Made by a program: the position numbers and the translations under genes. A stretch of DNA of 64,000 nt from Tamlana sp. 2_MG-2023 (GTDB lineage Bacteria > Bacteroidota > Bacteroidia > Flavobacteriales > Flavobacteriaceae). The notes under the pieces are model-generated. The model was given only the letters and a program-made list of their open reading frames with translations. It did no database searches and had not been told where the DNA came from. Shown piece by piece: positions 53,012-63,039 of this stretch (the first letter of the stretch is position 1; each line of letters starts with the position of its first letter). The stretch lies in contig NZ_JAUOSF010000001.1 of NCBI RefSeq assembly GCF_030548465.1, positions 124,001 to 188,000 of the forward strand, read 5' to 3'.

Positions 53012-53708
53012 GAAAATAGCTATCATGCAACCTTATTTTTTTCCCTATATAGGTTATTTTCAGTTAATCAATACGGTTGATAAATTTGTGTTTTATGATG
53101 ATGTGAATTTTATTAAGGGAGGTTTTGTTAATAGGAATAGTATATTGTTGGGAAACAAATCATTACGGATAAATGTCATGTTAAAAAAAGCATCCTCGTT
53201 TAAAAAAATTAATGAAATAACTATCAATAATCAAATAAATTGGCAAAAGAAACTATTAAAGCAGATATCTCAAAGCTATTCTAAAGCGCCGCAATTTGAT
53301 GTCATATATAATTTAATTGAAAAAATCATACTTAATAAAGAAGAGTGTCTTTCAGGATTTTTGAAACAAGGAATAGTTCAAGTTTGCAATTATTTAGATA
53401 TTGAAACAGAGATTATTAATAGTTCAAAAATTTATGAAAATAAAGAATTAAAGGGTAAGGAGCGAATTTTTGATATTTGTAAACAAGAACGATCTAGTCA
53501 TTATTTTAATGCCATAGGAGGTATCGCTTTGTACGATAAACAGGAATTTTTAAATGAATCGATCAAGTTAGACTTTTTGAAAACAGGAGAAATAAAATAC
53601 GCCCAATTTGCTAATACGTTTGTTCCTAATCTATCAATAATAGATGTGTTAATGTTTAATTCAAAAGTAGATGTTCAGAAAATGCTGTTAAATTATAAGC
53701 TATCTTAA
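52998..53708 (+). CDS. WbqC-like family protein
   Basis: 236 residues. The N-terminal block IAIMQPYFFPYIGYFQLI followed by FYDDVNFIKGGFVNRN identifies the WbqC family, found in O-antigen and capsule loci. Its reaction is not established; a role in modification of an amino sugar is often proposed. It comes directly after the aminotransferase, with overlap, which fits modification of its product (inference). Confidence 0.88.
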   Translation: MMTVKKIAIMQPYFFPYIGYFQLINTVDKFVFYDDVNFIKGGFVNRNSILLGNKSLRINVMLKKASSFKKINEITINNQINWQKKLLKQISQSYSKAPQFDVIYNLIEKIILNKEECLSGFLKQGIVQVCNYLDIETEIINSSKIYENKELKGKERIFDICKQERSSHYFNAIGGIALYDKQEFLNESIKLDFLKTGEIKYAQFANTFVPNLSIIDVLMFNSKVDVQKMLLNYKLS

Positions 53709-54521
53709 ATGAAACGTATAGCTATACATAGTGTTCCTAGAAGTGGGTCTAGTTGGCTGGGAAGTATATTCGATTCCTCACCCCATGTTGCTTATAGGTT
53801 ACAGCCACTCTTTTCATATACACATAAAGGACAAATAGGCGAACAGGCTAATTTGTATGAGATTAATGCTTTTTTTGCTGATATTTATAATACAGAGGAT
53901 GAATTTGTATTGCAACGTGATTCAAAGTTAAGAGGAATTATTCCAAGATTCGAAAAGGATGAAATAAGTCATATACTTTATAAAGAAGTACGTTATCATA
54001 ATGTACTTAAAAACTTATTAGAAAAGGATAAAGAGCTTAAAGTTATTGGTCTTATTCGAAATCCTTTTTCTGTAATTAGTTCATGGTTAAAAGCTCCAAA
54101 GGAGTTTAAAAAAGAATTAGGTTGGGTTGTCGATGAGGAGTGGCGTTGGGCACCTAAAAAAAATAAAGGAAAAGTTGAAGAGTTCAATGGGTTTGAAAAA
54201 TGGAAAGAAGTAGTGTTTTTGTTTTTAAAATTAAAACAAAAATTCCCTGAGCAATTCTACCTTTTGGAGTATGAAGATTTAATTTCAAACAAAAAAGTGC
54301 AAATAGAAAAACTTTTTTCATTTTCAGATTTGGAAATACATGAGCAAACCTTGGGTTTTTTAGAAAATTCTAGTAAAAAAAACGATAAGGATGCGTATTC
54401 AGTTTTTAAAATAAAAAAACATGATGAAGATTGGAAGGAAGAATTACCAAAAAATATTATTGAAGATATTAAAGGAGATAAAGAATATCAAATCTTAAAT
54501 GAAAAATTTCAATGGACATAG
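53709..54521 (+). CDS. Sulfotransferase family protein 2
   Basis: 270 residues. PAPS loop PRSGSSWLGSIFDSS (about 10-24) at the N-terminus and a second nucleotide-binding block KVIGLIRNPFSVISSWLKA (about 113-131). It begins immediately after the wbqC-like stop and overlaps the next glycosyltransferase by ten bases, so it is part of the polysaccharide operon. Acceptor probably a sugar residue. Confidence 0.85.
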   Translation: MKRIAIHSVPRSGSSWLGSIFDSSPHVAYRLQPLFSYTHKGQIGEQANLYEINAFFADIYNTEDEFVLQRDSKLRGIIPRFEKDEISHILYKEVRYHNVLKNLLEKDKELKVIGLIRNPFSVISSWLKAPKEFKKELGWVVDEEWRWAPKKNKGKVEEFNGFEKWKEVVFLFLKLKQKFPEQFYLLEYEDLISNKKVQIEKLFSFSDLEIHEQTLGFLENSSKKNDKDAYSVFKIKKHDEDWKEELPKNIIEDIKGDKEYQILNEKFQWT

Positions 54522-55432
54522 TGTCATTCAAGAAAAAATTTGAAAAGGTAATAGTAAATCCGTGTCCGAATCAGGTATCAAGTACCGTAACGGTATCAGT
54601 TTGTATTCAAACCTATCAACATAAAGAGTATATCCAAGAATGCTTGGATAGTATTCTTATACAGAAAACGAACTTTGATTTTGAGATTTTATTGGGAGAC
54701 GATGCTTCTATTGATGGAACTCGTAAAATTTGTGAGTTATACGCAAAGAAGTTCCCAGATAAAATAAGATTGTTTTTACATCATAGAGAAAATAACATAA
54801 AAATTAACAACCAACCAACAGGGCGATTTATTTTTTTGTACAATTTATATGCAGCCCAAGGTAAATATATAGCACTTTGTGAGGGCGATGACTATTGGAC
54901 AGATCCTTTAAAATTACAAAAGCAGGTTGATTTTTTGGAGGCTAATGAAGCATTTGTAGGAGTGTTTCATAACACTTCTTATATAGATGAACGTGTACCT
55001 AATTATATGCCTAAACCTTGGCGAACCTATAATAAGGATGTGTTTACAGCCGAAGATACAATTAGGAAGACTTCGCTTTTTCATACAAGTTCTTATTTTT
55101 TTCGAAATTTAAATATAGATTATAAGAATTTAGCAAATAAAAGAATAACCAGTGGGGATATGTATTTGTTGGGTCTTATTTCAAAATATGGCAAACTTAA
55201 GTTGTTAAACGAGTTTATGTCTGTTTACAGAAAAAACGAAGGAGGTGTTACTTCAAATGAGTCGTTAATAAACTACCATAAGAATAGAGTTGTTTTAAAT
55301 AAAGCTCTAAATAAATATTTTAACTATAAGTATAGGCAACAAGCAAAAAAACTTATAAATTATCATAAAGAAGAGTTGTATAAGATTAAGTATCCGATGT
55401 TATATAAACTTTTAAAGAAATTAGCTTTTTAA
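54512..55432 (+). CDS. Family 2 glycosyltransferase
   Basis: 306 residues, GT-A fold. SVCIQTYQHKEYIQECLDSI is the nucleotide-binding start, ILLGDDASIDGTRKI holds the first Asp pair, and LCEGDDYWTDPLKLQKQVDF the metal-binding DxD-like region. The GDDYW form is frequent in Bacteroidota GT2 enzymes. No membrane segment. Donor and acceptor unknown. Confidence 0.9.
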   Translation: MDIVSFKKKFEKVIVNPCPNQVSSTVTVSVCIQTYQHKEYIQECLDSILIQKTNFDFEILLGDDASIDGTRKICELYAKKFPDKIRLFLHHRENNIKINNQPTGRFIFLYNLYAAQGKYIALCEGDDYWTDPLKLQKQVDFLEANEAFVGVFHNTSYIDERVPNYMPKPWRTYNKDVFTAEDTIRKTSLFHTSSYFFRNLNIDYKNLANKRITSGDMYLLGLISKYGKLKLLNEFMSVYRKNEGGVTSNESLINYHKNRVVLNKALNKYFNYKYRQQAKKLINYHKEELYKIKYPMLYKLLKKLAF

Positions 55433-55541
55433 TTACGTCTTAACTTATATTGTAAATTAAAACAGAGAAAATAATTATTATTGATGAAATTAATCTTCTC
55501 AGGAAACAAAAGGAAACAATATTGTATGGAACCGCAACCAA

Positions 55542-56648
55542 ATGAGTAAAACTTTGAATATCGCTATTTTTTCACCAAGTCAGAATCCATATTCAGAGAC
55601 CTTTATTCAAGCCCATAAAAATGGGTTAAAGGGAAATGTGTTTTATTACTTCGGTACCGGTCTAGAAATTAAGCTAGAGGGCGAAAAAAAATTAATGCCT
55701 TATATTTTGTATAAATTACACCGTATAAATGCTAAATTTTTCAGGAAAGGAAGCCGCTACTTATGGACACAAAAAGTGCTATATAACTTAAAGAAGCATA
55801 AAATTGATACGATATTAGTGGAGTATGGCACGCATGCCCATCACTTATTGCCAGTTTTAAAAGTGGCTAAGTTACCTGTTACGGTTCATTTTCATGGTTA
55901 TGACGCTAGCATAAACCATGTAATTACAAGTTGTGGCGCATACAAAGAAGTATTTGCTGTGGCAAAAAATGTCATAGCCGTTTCAACAGTAATGTATGAT
56001 AGCTTATTAAAATTGGGCTGCCCTAAAGCCAAATTAATTTATAATGTTTATGGTCCACAATCTCTATTTGAAACTGTAAAGCCTAAATTCAGTAAAAAAC
56101 AATTTGTAGCGATTGGTCGTTTTACAGATAAAAAAGCACCTTATTATACCATTTTAGCTTTTAAAGCTATTTTGAAAAAGCATCCAGATGCACAGTTGCT
56201 TATAGCAGGAATTGGAGAGTTATTGAATACCTGTGAAAACTTAATAAAATATTTTAATTTAGAAGAGAATATTGAGCTTTTAGGAGTCATCTCTCCAAAT
56301 GACTACGTCGCTTTATTAGAAACCTCTTTGGCTTTTGTACAACATTCCATTACAGCTAAAATAGGTGATATGGAAGGGACTCCCTTAGCCGTTTTAGAAG
56401 CGAGTGTAGCAGGTTTACCAGTAATTGCAACAAAGCATGCTGGTATTCCGGATGTTATTGTTCATAACGAAACAGGATTACTATCCGATGAACACGATGT
56501 AGAAACCATGTCTGCAAATATGTTGCGAGTTTTGGATGATTTGGATTTTGCCAAACAGTTAGGAGCCGCTGGAAAGCAACGTATTCTAGAACAGTTTAAT
56601 TTACAAAAGCATTTGGAGAAGTTGCAAAAGGCTATAGGTAACGATTAA
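55542..56648 (+). CDS. Family 4 glycosyltransferase
   Basis: 368 residues, GT-B fold with NPYSETFIQAHKNGL at the N-terminus, VHFHGYDAS in the acceptor side, VAIGRFTDKKAPYYTI in the donor domain and the E-X7-E region EGTPLAVLEASVAGLP. The start ATG at 55542 gives the family-usual N-terminus. The preceding 109-base spacer holds nothing clear. Confidence 0.9.
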   Translation: MSKTLNIAIFSPSQNPYSETFIQAHKNGLKGNVFYYFGTGLEIKLEGEKKLMPYILYKLHRINAKFFRKGSRYLWTQKVLYNLKKHKIDTILVEYGTHAHHLLPVLKVAKLPVTVHFHGYDASINHVITSCGAYKEVFAVAKNVIAVSTVMYDSLLKLGCPKAKLIYNVYGPQSLFETVKPKFSKKQFVAIGRFTDKKAPYYTILAFKAILKKHPDAQLLIAGIGELLNTCENLIKYFNLEENIELLGVISPNDYVALLETSLAFVQHSITAKIGDMEGTPLAVLEASVAGLPVIATKHAGIPDVIVHNETGLLSDEHDVETMSANMLRVLDDLDFAKQLGAAGKQRILEQFNLQKHLEKLQKAIGND

Positions 56649-56875
56649 TAAGAAGTCTGTTTCTCTGAGAAATAAAGTAAATATTATCCAGGTAACACAT
56701 TCAAGTAGTCTTTATAGACTAGTGGATTAGTATGTATCATCTCACAACTGGCTGTTTCTATCTATTTAAAAAGGTTAAAGAGTCTTTCAATAAATTAAAT
56801 TTCCAATTGTTTCTCCGTTAAATTTACAAAATAATTGAGTAGCTCACATCTAAATTTATATTTTAGCCATACTTA

Positions 56876-57802
56876 ATGTTAATAATGAGTAAACCTATCT
56901 TTTCAATACTTGTTGCAAATTATAATAACGGCCATTTTTTTAAGGACTGCTATCAAAGTATTATTAACCAAACATATTATAATTGGGAAGTTATTATTGT
57001 AGATGATGCCTCTACAAATGATTCTGTTAGTGTTATTAAAGATTTGATTAAGAATGATACAAGGTTTAAAATATTTCAAAACGAAATAAATAAAGGTTGT
57101 GGTTATACAAAGCATAGGTGTGCTACATTGGCAAAGGGCGAGGTGCTTGGGTTTTTAGATCCTGATGATACTTTGGTTCCAGAAGCTTTAGATTGTATGG
57201 TTCAAGCACATCTCTCAGATAAAGATATTGCGATTGTCACTTCAAAATATGAATTTGTTGATTTAGAAATGAATTTCACCAAATTAGGCGTTCATGGAAG
57301 TAGTATACCAAAAGGAAAGTCCTATTTAACTTATGGTAAAGGTGCTTTAACCCATTTTGCTACGTTTAAAAAAGTAAGCTATCAAAGTTCGGGAGGAATA
57401 AATCCCATTATGAAACGCGCGGTTGATCAGGATTTGTATTATAAGCTAGAAGAGCAAGGTTCTCATATGTTTTTAGAAGAGGTTCTTTATCGTTATAGGG
57501 TGCATAAAAATAGCATATCAAATAACAAGAATCTTTTTAAAGCAGAATATTGGCATTTTTATGCCAAGTTGAAAGCGTATAAGCGACGAAAAAAAAATCA
57601 GACTAAAATTGATAATTTCACAAAGCAATATATTGAGGAATTTGCCTCTAATTATTACTTAAAAAGATTTGAACGCTTAAAGTTTTCAAAGAAAAAATGG
57701 TCACAGTATTACTTACTATTTAAGGCCATCGGTGCGAACCCGATGCACAGGACTTCCTTTAAAATAAAAAGTCTAGTTGTTTTAATCTTGAGAAGAATAT
57801 GA
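56876..57802 (+). CDS. Family 2 glycosyltransferase
   Basis: 308 residues; SILVANYNNGHFFKDCYQSI, EVIIVDDASTNDS and LGFLDPDDTLVPEALD are the three classic blocks of GT2. The start may be Met4 (56885), where MSKPIFSILV begins. The basic C-terminus (KAYKRRKKNQ) may touch the membrane. The 227-base spacer before it has no gene and may hold a separate promoter. It overlaps the next gene by four bases. Confidence 0.9.
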   Translation: MLIMSKPIFSILVANYNNGHFFKDCYQSIINQTYYNWEVIIVDDASTNDSVSVIKDLIKNDTRFKIFQNEINKGCGYTKHRCATLAKGEVLGFLDPDDTLVPEALDCMVQAHLSDKDIAIVTSKYEFVDLEMNFTKLGVHGSSIPKGKSYLTYGKGALTHFATFKKVSYQSSGGINPIMKRAVDQDLYYKLEEQGSHMFLEEVLYRYRVHKNSISNNKNLFKAEYWHFYAKLKAYKRRKKNQTKIDNFTKQYIEEFASNYYLKRFERLKFSKKKWSQYYLLFKAIGANPMHRTSFKIKSLVVLILRRI

Positions 57803-58821
57803 GAGGTAAGCCCTTAATTTCAGTTGTATTACCAGTTTTTAATGTTGAAAAATACATTAAAGAATGTATGGATTCTATATTAAGTCAAACCATACAAGAT
57901 TTTGAAATTATTGTTATTGACGATTGTTCTACTGATAATACCTTAGTTGTTGTTGAATCTTATAAAGATACCAGAATTAGAATTATAAAAAAAACAAAAA
58001 ATAAAGGGCTTGTTGATAGTTTAAACATAGGGTTTAAGGAAGCTAAAGGTAAGTATATTGCTAGAGTTGACGGTGATGATATTAATGTGTTGACTAGATT
58101 TGAAAAACAGTTAAAAATTTTAGAATCTAATAATGGAATTAATGCTTGTGGGTGTTGGTTGCAACAATTTGGTGAAGTTAATAGAGTATTAAAACATAAA
58201 GAATTTCATGATGAAATTGTAGCTAGAATGCTACTGCACTGTTCAATGAATATAGGGGCCGTAATGTTTGAAAGAAATGCAGTTAAAAATTATAAATTTA
58301 ACCAAAACAAAACTCATGTTGAAGATTATGATTTTTGGGTAAGAATTGCTTGGCATTGTAAGTTTTATAATATTCAAGAGGTCTTATATTATTATAGAGT
58401 TCATAAAACTCAAGTTACTAATATTTATAGGGAGCATCAGATCAAAGCCGATATTCCGATAAAGTTGATTTTATTTAAAAAGCTTAATTATAACACAAAG
58501 GCTTATTCTGATGAGTTAATAACTAAAATGCTATTATTGAATAAAACTATTGAGGTTAAAGAAGTTTCGTTGTTCATCAATTGGCTTAAGGAATTAAGTA
58601 AATTGAATAAGAAATATAAAGTATACTCTCAGAAAGAATTAGTGCCTGTTCTACGAAGCATACTTAGGATTTTAGTGTTTTATTTATATTTTAAAAAGAA
58701 AGCGGTCGGTGTTGATAAAAAAATGAGGAAACAATTGTTTTTTAAATTACCTATGAGAGAAATACTTTTCGTAACAAGTGTAAAAGGAAGGGAAATTAAA
58801 AAAACTTTTTTTCAAAAATGA
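57799..58821 (+). CDS. Family 2 glycosyltransferase
   Basis: 340 residues. ISVVLPVFNVEKYIKECMDS, EIIVIDDCSTDNT and YIARVDGDDINVLTRFEKQL are the GT2 blocks. HVEDYDFWVRIAWHC carries the ED acceptor-base region. A basic C-terminal region after 270 (VFYLYFKKKAVG) may associate with the membrane. Overlaps neighbours by four bases on both sides. Confidence 0.9.
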   Translation: MRGKPLISVVLPVFNVEKYIKECMDSILSQTIQDFEIIVIDDCSTDNTLVVVESYKDTRIRIIKKTKNKGLVDSLNIGFKEAKGKYIARVDGDDINVLTRFEKQLKILESNNGINACGCWLQQFGEVNRVLKHKEFHDEIVARMLLHCSMNIGAVMFERNAVKNYKFNQNKTHVEDYDFWVRIAWHCKFYNIQEVLYYYRVHKTQVTNIYREHQIKADIPIKLILFKKLNYNTKAYSDELITKMLLLNKTIEVKEVSLFINWLKELSKLNKKYKVYSQKELVPVLRSILRILVFYLYFKKKAVGVDKKMRKQLFFKLPMREILFVTSVKGREIKKTFFQK

Positions 58822-59840
58822 TTAATAATGAGAATATAAATACAAACCAACAACTCGGTATTTCAATTTTAAGAATAGTTTCAACCTTTTCTGTTATTTT
58901 AATTCATGTTTCAGGCCCGTTGGTTGTAAAGTTTGGAGAAATACCTTTGATGGATTGGTATATTGCAAATATTTTTGACGGCTTAAGCAGGTATTCTGTT
59001 CCAATGTTTTTTATGATCAGTGGAGCATTATTATTAAGTAAAGATTACAAGTTATATTATTTTATAAAAAAGAGATTCGGAAAAATTATTCCACCATTTT
59101 TATTTTGGTCCTTAATATATAGTCTTTTAAATAGATATGTGTTCAATAGTGAGATTTTTCGCGTTGATAAAGTGATAAGGGATATATTTTATGGTAGTGA
59201 ATATCACTTGTGGTTTGTATATGCTTTAATGGGGATTTATTTGATAACTCCTATTATTAGAAAATGGATTAAAAATGCTTCTCAAAATGAAATTTTGTAT
59301 GTTTTAATTATTTGGTTATTTACTTTAATAATTGGTATCCCTGGTTTTAACAATTATTTTCCTAAAATAAACCTTTCTTATTTTACAGGTTTCATAGGTT
59401 ATTTTGTGTTAGGTTATTTCTTAAAACAGTTTGCTGGCAACAGACAAAAGTTTGCTATTTTGGCTATTGCTTTTGGAGCTTTTATAACCATTGTTGGAAC
59501 ATCTTACTTTACTCTTAAGAATTCTACATTTTACCCATATTTCTATGAGTATTTAAATCTAAATACATTGTTGGTTGCTCTTGGTGTTTTTCTTTTTTTT
59601 AATAAAATAAATGTTACAAACGATAGATTAAAGGAACTACTTTTAAAGTTAAACCAATGTTGTTTTGGCATCTATCTTATTCATCCATTAGTTCTAAAGG
59701 TTTTTATCTTAAATGGATTTAATCTGAATGGATTAAACCCAGCCATCGCTATTGTATTAATAGTATTGTTATGTTTCTTACTTAGCTTTATCATAATTTA
59801 TTGTCTTAAAAGCTTAAAAATAGGATATTTAATGACTTAA
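58818..59840 (+). CDS. Acyltransferase family 3 membrane protein (O-acyltransferase)
   Basis: 340 residues with about ten membrane helices. The family block RIVSTFSVILIHVSGPLV at the N-terminus has the conserved Arg and His, and YHLWFVYALMGIYLITPII is the next family block. Proteins of this family (WecH/OafA type) add acetyl or other acyl groups to surface glycans at the inner membrane. Its presence predicts an acylated polysaccharide. Confidence 0.9.
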   Translation: MINNENINTNQQLGISILRIVSTFSVILIHVSGPLVVKFGEIPLMDWYIANIFDGLSRYSVPMFFMISGALLLSKDYKLYYFIKKRFGKIIPPFLFWSLIYSLLNRYVFNSEIFRVDKVIRDIFYGSEYHLWFVYALMGIYLITPIIRKWIKNASQNEILYVLIIWLFTLIIGIPGFNNYFPKINLSYFTGFIGYFVLGYFLKQFAGNRQKFAILAIAFGAFITIVGTSYFTLKNSTFYPYFYEYLNLNTLLVALGVFLFFNKINVTNDRLKELLLKLNQCCFGIYLIHPLVLKVFILNGFNLNGLNPAIAIVLIVLLCFLLSFIIIYCLKSLKIGYLMT

Positions 59841-59847
59841 GAACGAT

Positions 59848-61089
59848 ATGAAAGAAATAGAAGAAAATAGAAAAAAAATAGTTTTTAAAATCCCTGAATT
59901 CCCGCATTTTTCGGAAACGTTTCTGGTAGCGCAAATCCTAACAGCTATTAAATTAGGTTACGACGTTAGAATTATAACAAGAAAAATTATAACCAATAAC
60001 ATTCATTTAGTTGAAGATTATCAATTGTTAAATAAAATTATTATAGATGACTATAAGGTTCCAAAAAATAAATTTGTTAGGGTTTTAAAATGGTGCCTAT
60101 TATTCGTTTTTTATTTAAAGCAATTTCGCTATATATATGGTTATTTTAAACAACATGAAAAGTTTAGTTTAACATGGCTCTATCAGTGGGTTTTTTATTA
60201 TCAATTTGATGAAGCTACAATATTTCATATACAATATGGTACATACAAGTATCCGGTTGACCTATTAAAAAAAACAGGTTTTTTTAAGCCTAAAGTTATA
60301 GTAACATTTCATGGTCATGACGCTTTTTTTCCATTGTACGGTTATATTGAGAATAATGGCTACTATGATAATTTATTTCATTATGCTGACATAGTTACAG
60401 CTAACACACCATATTTACGAAATCAACTATTAAGGTTGGGGTGTCAAAAAAATAAAATTGAACTTGTTCCTGTTGGTGTTGATACGGAACGTTTTTTTAG
60501 AAAAAATGAGAAATACGCTATTGGGAATACATTGAAATTAATTACCGTTGGTCGTTTAAATATTGTTAAAGGTCAAATCTATGCGCTGGAAGTTCTCAAA
60601 AAATTAATTGTTTCTGGACATAGAGTGGAATTTAAAATAATAGGTGATGGTCCAGAAAAAGGAGCGCTTCAAAATTATATCGATCAAAATAATTTAAGTG
60701 CTAATGTAAAATTAATGGGATCTAGAACTTCGAAGGAAATAATTACATTACTTAGAGAAAGCCATTTGTTTTTATTTACTTCAGTATCAAAATATCAGGG
60801 CAAAAGCACTGAAACGCAGGGTTTAGCGACTTTAGAGGCTATGTCCTGCGGGTTGCCAGTGATAGGATTTGATTCAGGAGGTATTAAATATACTTTTGAA
60901 GATAGTGTTTCAGGTTTTCTTTGCAACGAATATGACGTTAATTGTGTGTTTAATAAGGTGAAGTATTTAATTGAGAATCCTAAAATTCTTGAAAAAATGG
61001 GAGTTGAAGCCATAAAGTTTGTAAATAAAAATTATTCCCAAAAAATTGTTGATGAAAAGTGGAAGTATATTTACGAAAAAGCATTATAA
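59848..61089 (+). CDS. Family 4 glycosyltransferase (WcaL-like)
   Basis: 413 residues, GT-B. IPEFPHFSETFLVAQILTAI is the start typical of colanic-acid WcaL-type enzymes. VTFHGHDAFF, LVPVGVDTERFF and VGRLNIVKGQIYAL follow, and the E-X7-E region is TQGLATLEAMSCGLPVIGF. Eight bases after the acyltransferase gene. Confidence 0.9.
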   Translation: MKEIEENRKKIVFKIPEFPHFSETFLVAQILTAIKLGYDVRIITRKIITNNIHLVEDYQLLNKIIIDDYKVPKNKFVRVLKWCLLFVFYLKQFRYIYGYFKQHEKFSLTWLYQWVFYYQFDEATIFHIQYGTYKYPVDLLKKTGFFKPKVIVTFHGHDAFFPLYGYIENNGYYDNLFHYADIVTANTPYLRNQLLRLGCQKNKIELVPVGVDTERFFRKNEKYAIGNTLKLITVGRLNIVKGQIYALEVLKKLIVSGHRVEFKIIGDGPEKGALQNYIDQNNLSANVKLMGSRTSKEIITLLRESHLFLFTSVSKYQGKSTETQGLATLEAMSCGLPVIGFDSGGIKYTFEDSVSGFLCNEYDVNCVFNKVKYLIENPKILEKMGVEAIKFVNKNYSQKIVDEKWKYIYEKAL

Positions 61090-61095
61090 GTATAT

Positions 61096-62058
61096 ATGAT
61101 AAAAAGAATAAAAAAAAAGTTTAGATATGTAATTCTTACTTCGATATTGAATTGCAAGCAGTTTGCTTTAAAGAATACTATAATTATATGTAGTGACCCT
61201 AGAGGAGGTAGTACTTGGTTAATGGAGATTTTTAATGCTTTACCCTATACAATAGTTAATTTGGAGCCACTTCATGTGAATTCAGGCGTTGTTTCAAAAA
61301 AGAATAAATTAGGTTGGTTCCCGTACTTGCCAAAGGAATATTCTAATTTGCAATTTGAAAATCTATTTTTTAATATTCTTACACTAAAAATTTATAACAA
61401 ATGGACAACGAGTTTTGTAAGTGTAAAAAAAATACTATGTGCTAAAATAGTAGTCACAAAATTTGTGTTAGCTAATCAATTATTACCATGGCTAGTTGAT
61501 AAGTTTGGTGATGAATTAAAGTTTAAACCCGTATATTTAGTAAGGCACCCGATTACCACCTGTATATCTCAATTAAAAACGTTTCATAATATAAAGGACA
61601 AAGACTTATTTAAACCTCTTGATAATTCAGAAAAGTTTATTGTTCCTAAAGTAATTTTTAACGAACGATTTAAAAAACATGAATCGTATATAAATTCATT
61701 AAACACTAGGTTAGAACGGCAGATAGCCATGTGGTGTATAAATAATGCTAATTTAATTTTTAATGAATACCCTTGTGGGTGGATAATAGTATTTTATGAG
61801 GTGACTAAACTACTTAAAGCGATTAACATTGATTTTAATATTGAAAAATTGAGAAATTTTAACTTTAAAAAACCAAGTCATTCTAATTTCAATAAAGATT
61901 ATCAGGATGATGCTAATTTACAGTTAGAATCTTTTTTTAGTAAGTTTTCAAAAGAAGAGCTACTTAGAATTCAGAATATTTTCGATTACTTTAATTTTAC
62001 TGTATATTCTGCTTTTGAAGCATATCCCAGAATTGATAAAGAACTAAACGTTAGCTAA
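61096..62058 (+). CDS. Sulfotransferase family protein 3
   Basis: 320 residues. PAPS loop SDPRGGSTWLMEIF (about 33-46), and the 3'-phosphate region PVYLVRHPITTCISQL (about 148-163). A long, basic, aromatic-rich C-terminal part of no clear domain. Third PAPS-dependent enzyme in the locus, six bases after the GT4 gene. Expected acceptor: a sugar of the exported glycan. Confidence 0.84.
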   Translation: MIKRIKKKFRYVILTSILNCKQFALKNTIIICSDPRGGSTWLMEIFNALPYTIVNLEPLHVNSGVVSKKNKLGWFPYLPKEYSNLQFENLFFNILTLKIYNKWTTSFVSVKKILCAKIVVTKFVLANQLLPWLVDKFGDELKFKPVYLVRHPITTCISQLKTFHNIKDKDLFKPLDNSEKFIVPKVIFNERFKKHESYINSLNTRLERQIAMWCINNANLIFNEYPCGWIIVFYEVTKLLKAINIDFNIEKLRNFNFKKPSHSNFNKDYQDDANLQLESFFSKFSKEELLRIQNIFDYFNFTVYSAFEAYPRIDKELNVS

Positions 62059-62101
62059 ATTCTCTAACAAGAAACAATAATTTAATTTACAAATATAGTA
62101 A

Positions 62102-63028
62102 ATGAGTAGCCCTTTAATTTCCATAATTATCCCCTGTTATAATCAAGGAAAATATTTAAACGAGTCTTTACTTTCAGTTTATAATCAAACCTATCAAAAT
62201 TGGGAATGTCTTATTATTAATGATGGTAGTACAGATGATTCAGAAAAGATTGCTCAAGAATGGGTTTATAAAGATGACAGGTTTAAATATTTTCATAAGA
62301 AAAATGGAGGTGTAAGTTCCGCTAGGAATTTTGCAATAGAAAAAGTAAAAGGAAATTATATTCAATTTTTAGATGCAGATGATTTTTTAGACTCAAAAAA
62401 GCTTGAATTATCATTGAATGCTCTTGAACTGTTACCTAATGATAATAAACAGCTTGTATTGTCAAATTTTAGAATGTTTTTGCTTAATACCAATAAAACA
62501 ACCGGCCCCTATTGCTTTTTAAGAAAAGACCTTTTTACGTTTGAAAGTTTGCTGTATGAATGGAATGCCTCCTTCTCGATTCCTATACATTGTGCTATAT
62601 TTGAAACTTCGTTATTTGATGAAATTCACTTTCCTACAAATTTAACAGCACAAGAAGATTGGATTGTGTGGGTTCAAATATTTAAATTGAATCCATTGGT
62701 TTATTTTGTAGATAAACCACTAGCTTTGTATAGGAGAAACCCAGAAGGAAGAACAAAATCTCGCAGCTTACTTCCTGATCAAATGATAGCTTTTGATATG
62801 TTTAAAACCATCTTAAATAAAGATGAATTTTATGGGCTTTCAAAAGTTTTGATCTCAAGATATTACGTCGAACAAAAGGCCTTAAAAGCAAGATTACAAA
62901 TAGTAAAATCATCATACCCTTATCAAACAGGGTTAATGATAAAAAAAACACTGAAAATTTTAGGGTTGTTAAAAATCTCTAGAAAATTATTTCCGTTTTT
63001 TTTGAAATTCAAATCCAAAATAGAATAA
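62102..63028 (+). CDS. Family 2 glycosyltransferase
   Basis: 308 residues. ISIIIPCYNQGKYLNESLLS, ECLIINDGSTDDSEK and YIQFLDADDFLDSKKLELSL are the standard GT2 blocks, then AQEDWIVWVQIF with the ED motif. C-terminal basic stretch KKTLKILGLLKISRKLFPF may bind the membrane. Confidence 0.91.
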   Translation: MSSPLISIIIPCYNQGKYLNESLLSVYNQTYQNWECLIINDGSTDDSEKIAQEWVYKDDRFKYFHKKNGGVSSARNFAIEKVKGNYIQFLDADDFLDSKKLELSLNALELLPNDNKQLVLSNFRMFLLNTNKTTGPYCFLRKDLFTFESLLYEWNASFSIPIHCAIFETSLFDEIHFPTNLTAQEDWIVWVQIFKLNPLVYFVDKPLALYRRNPEGRTKSRSLLPDQMIAFDMFKTILNKDEFYGLSKVLISRYYVEQKALKARLQIVKSSYPYQTGLMIKKTLKILGLLKISRKLFPFFLKFKSKIE

Positions 63029-63039
63029 GCAAATAAAAT

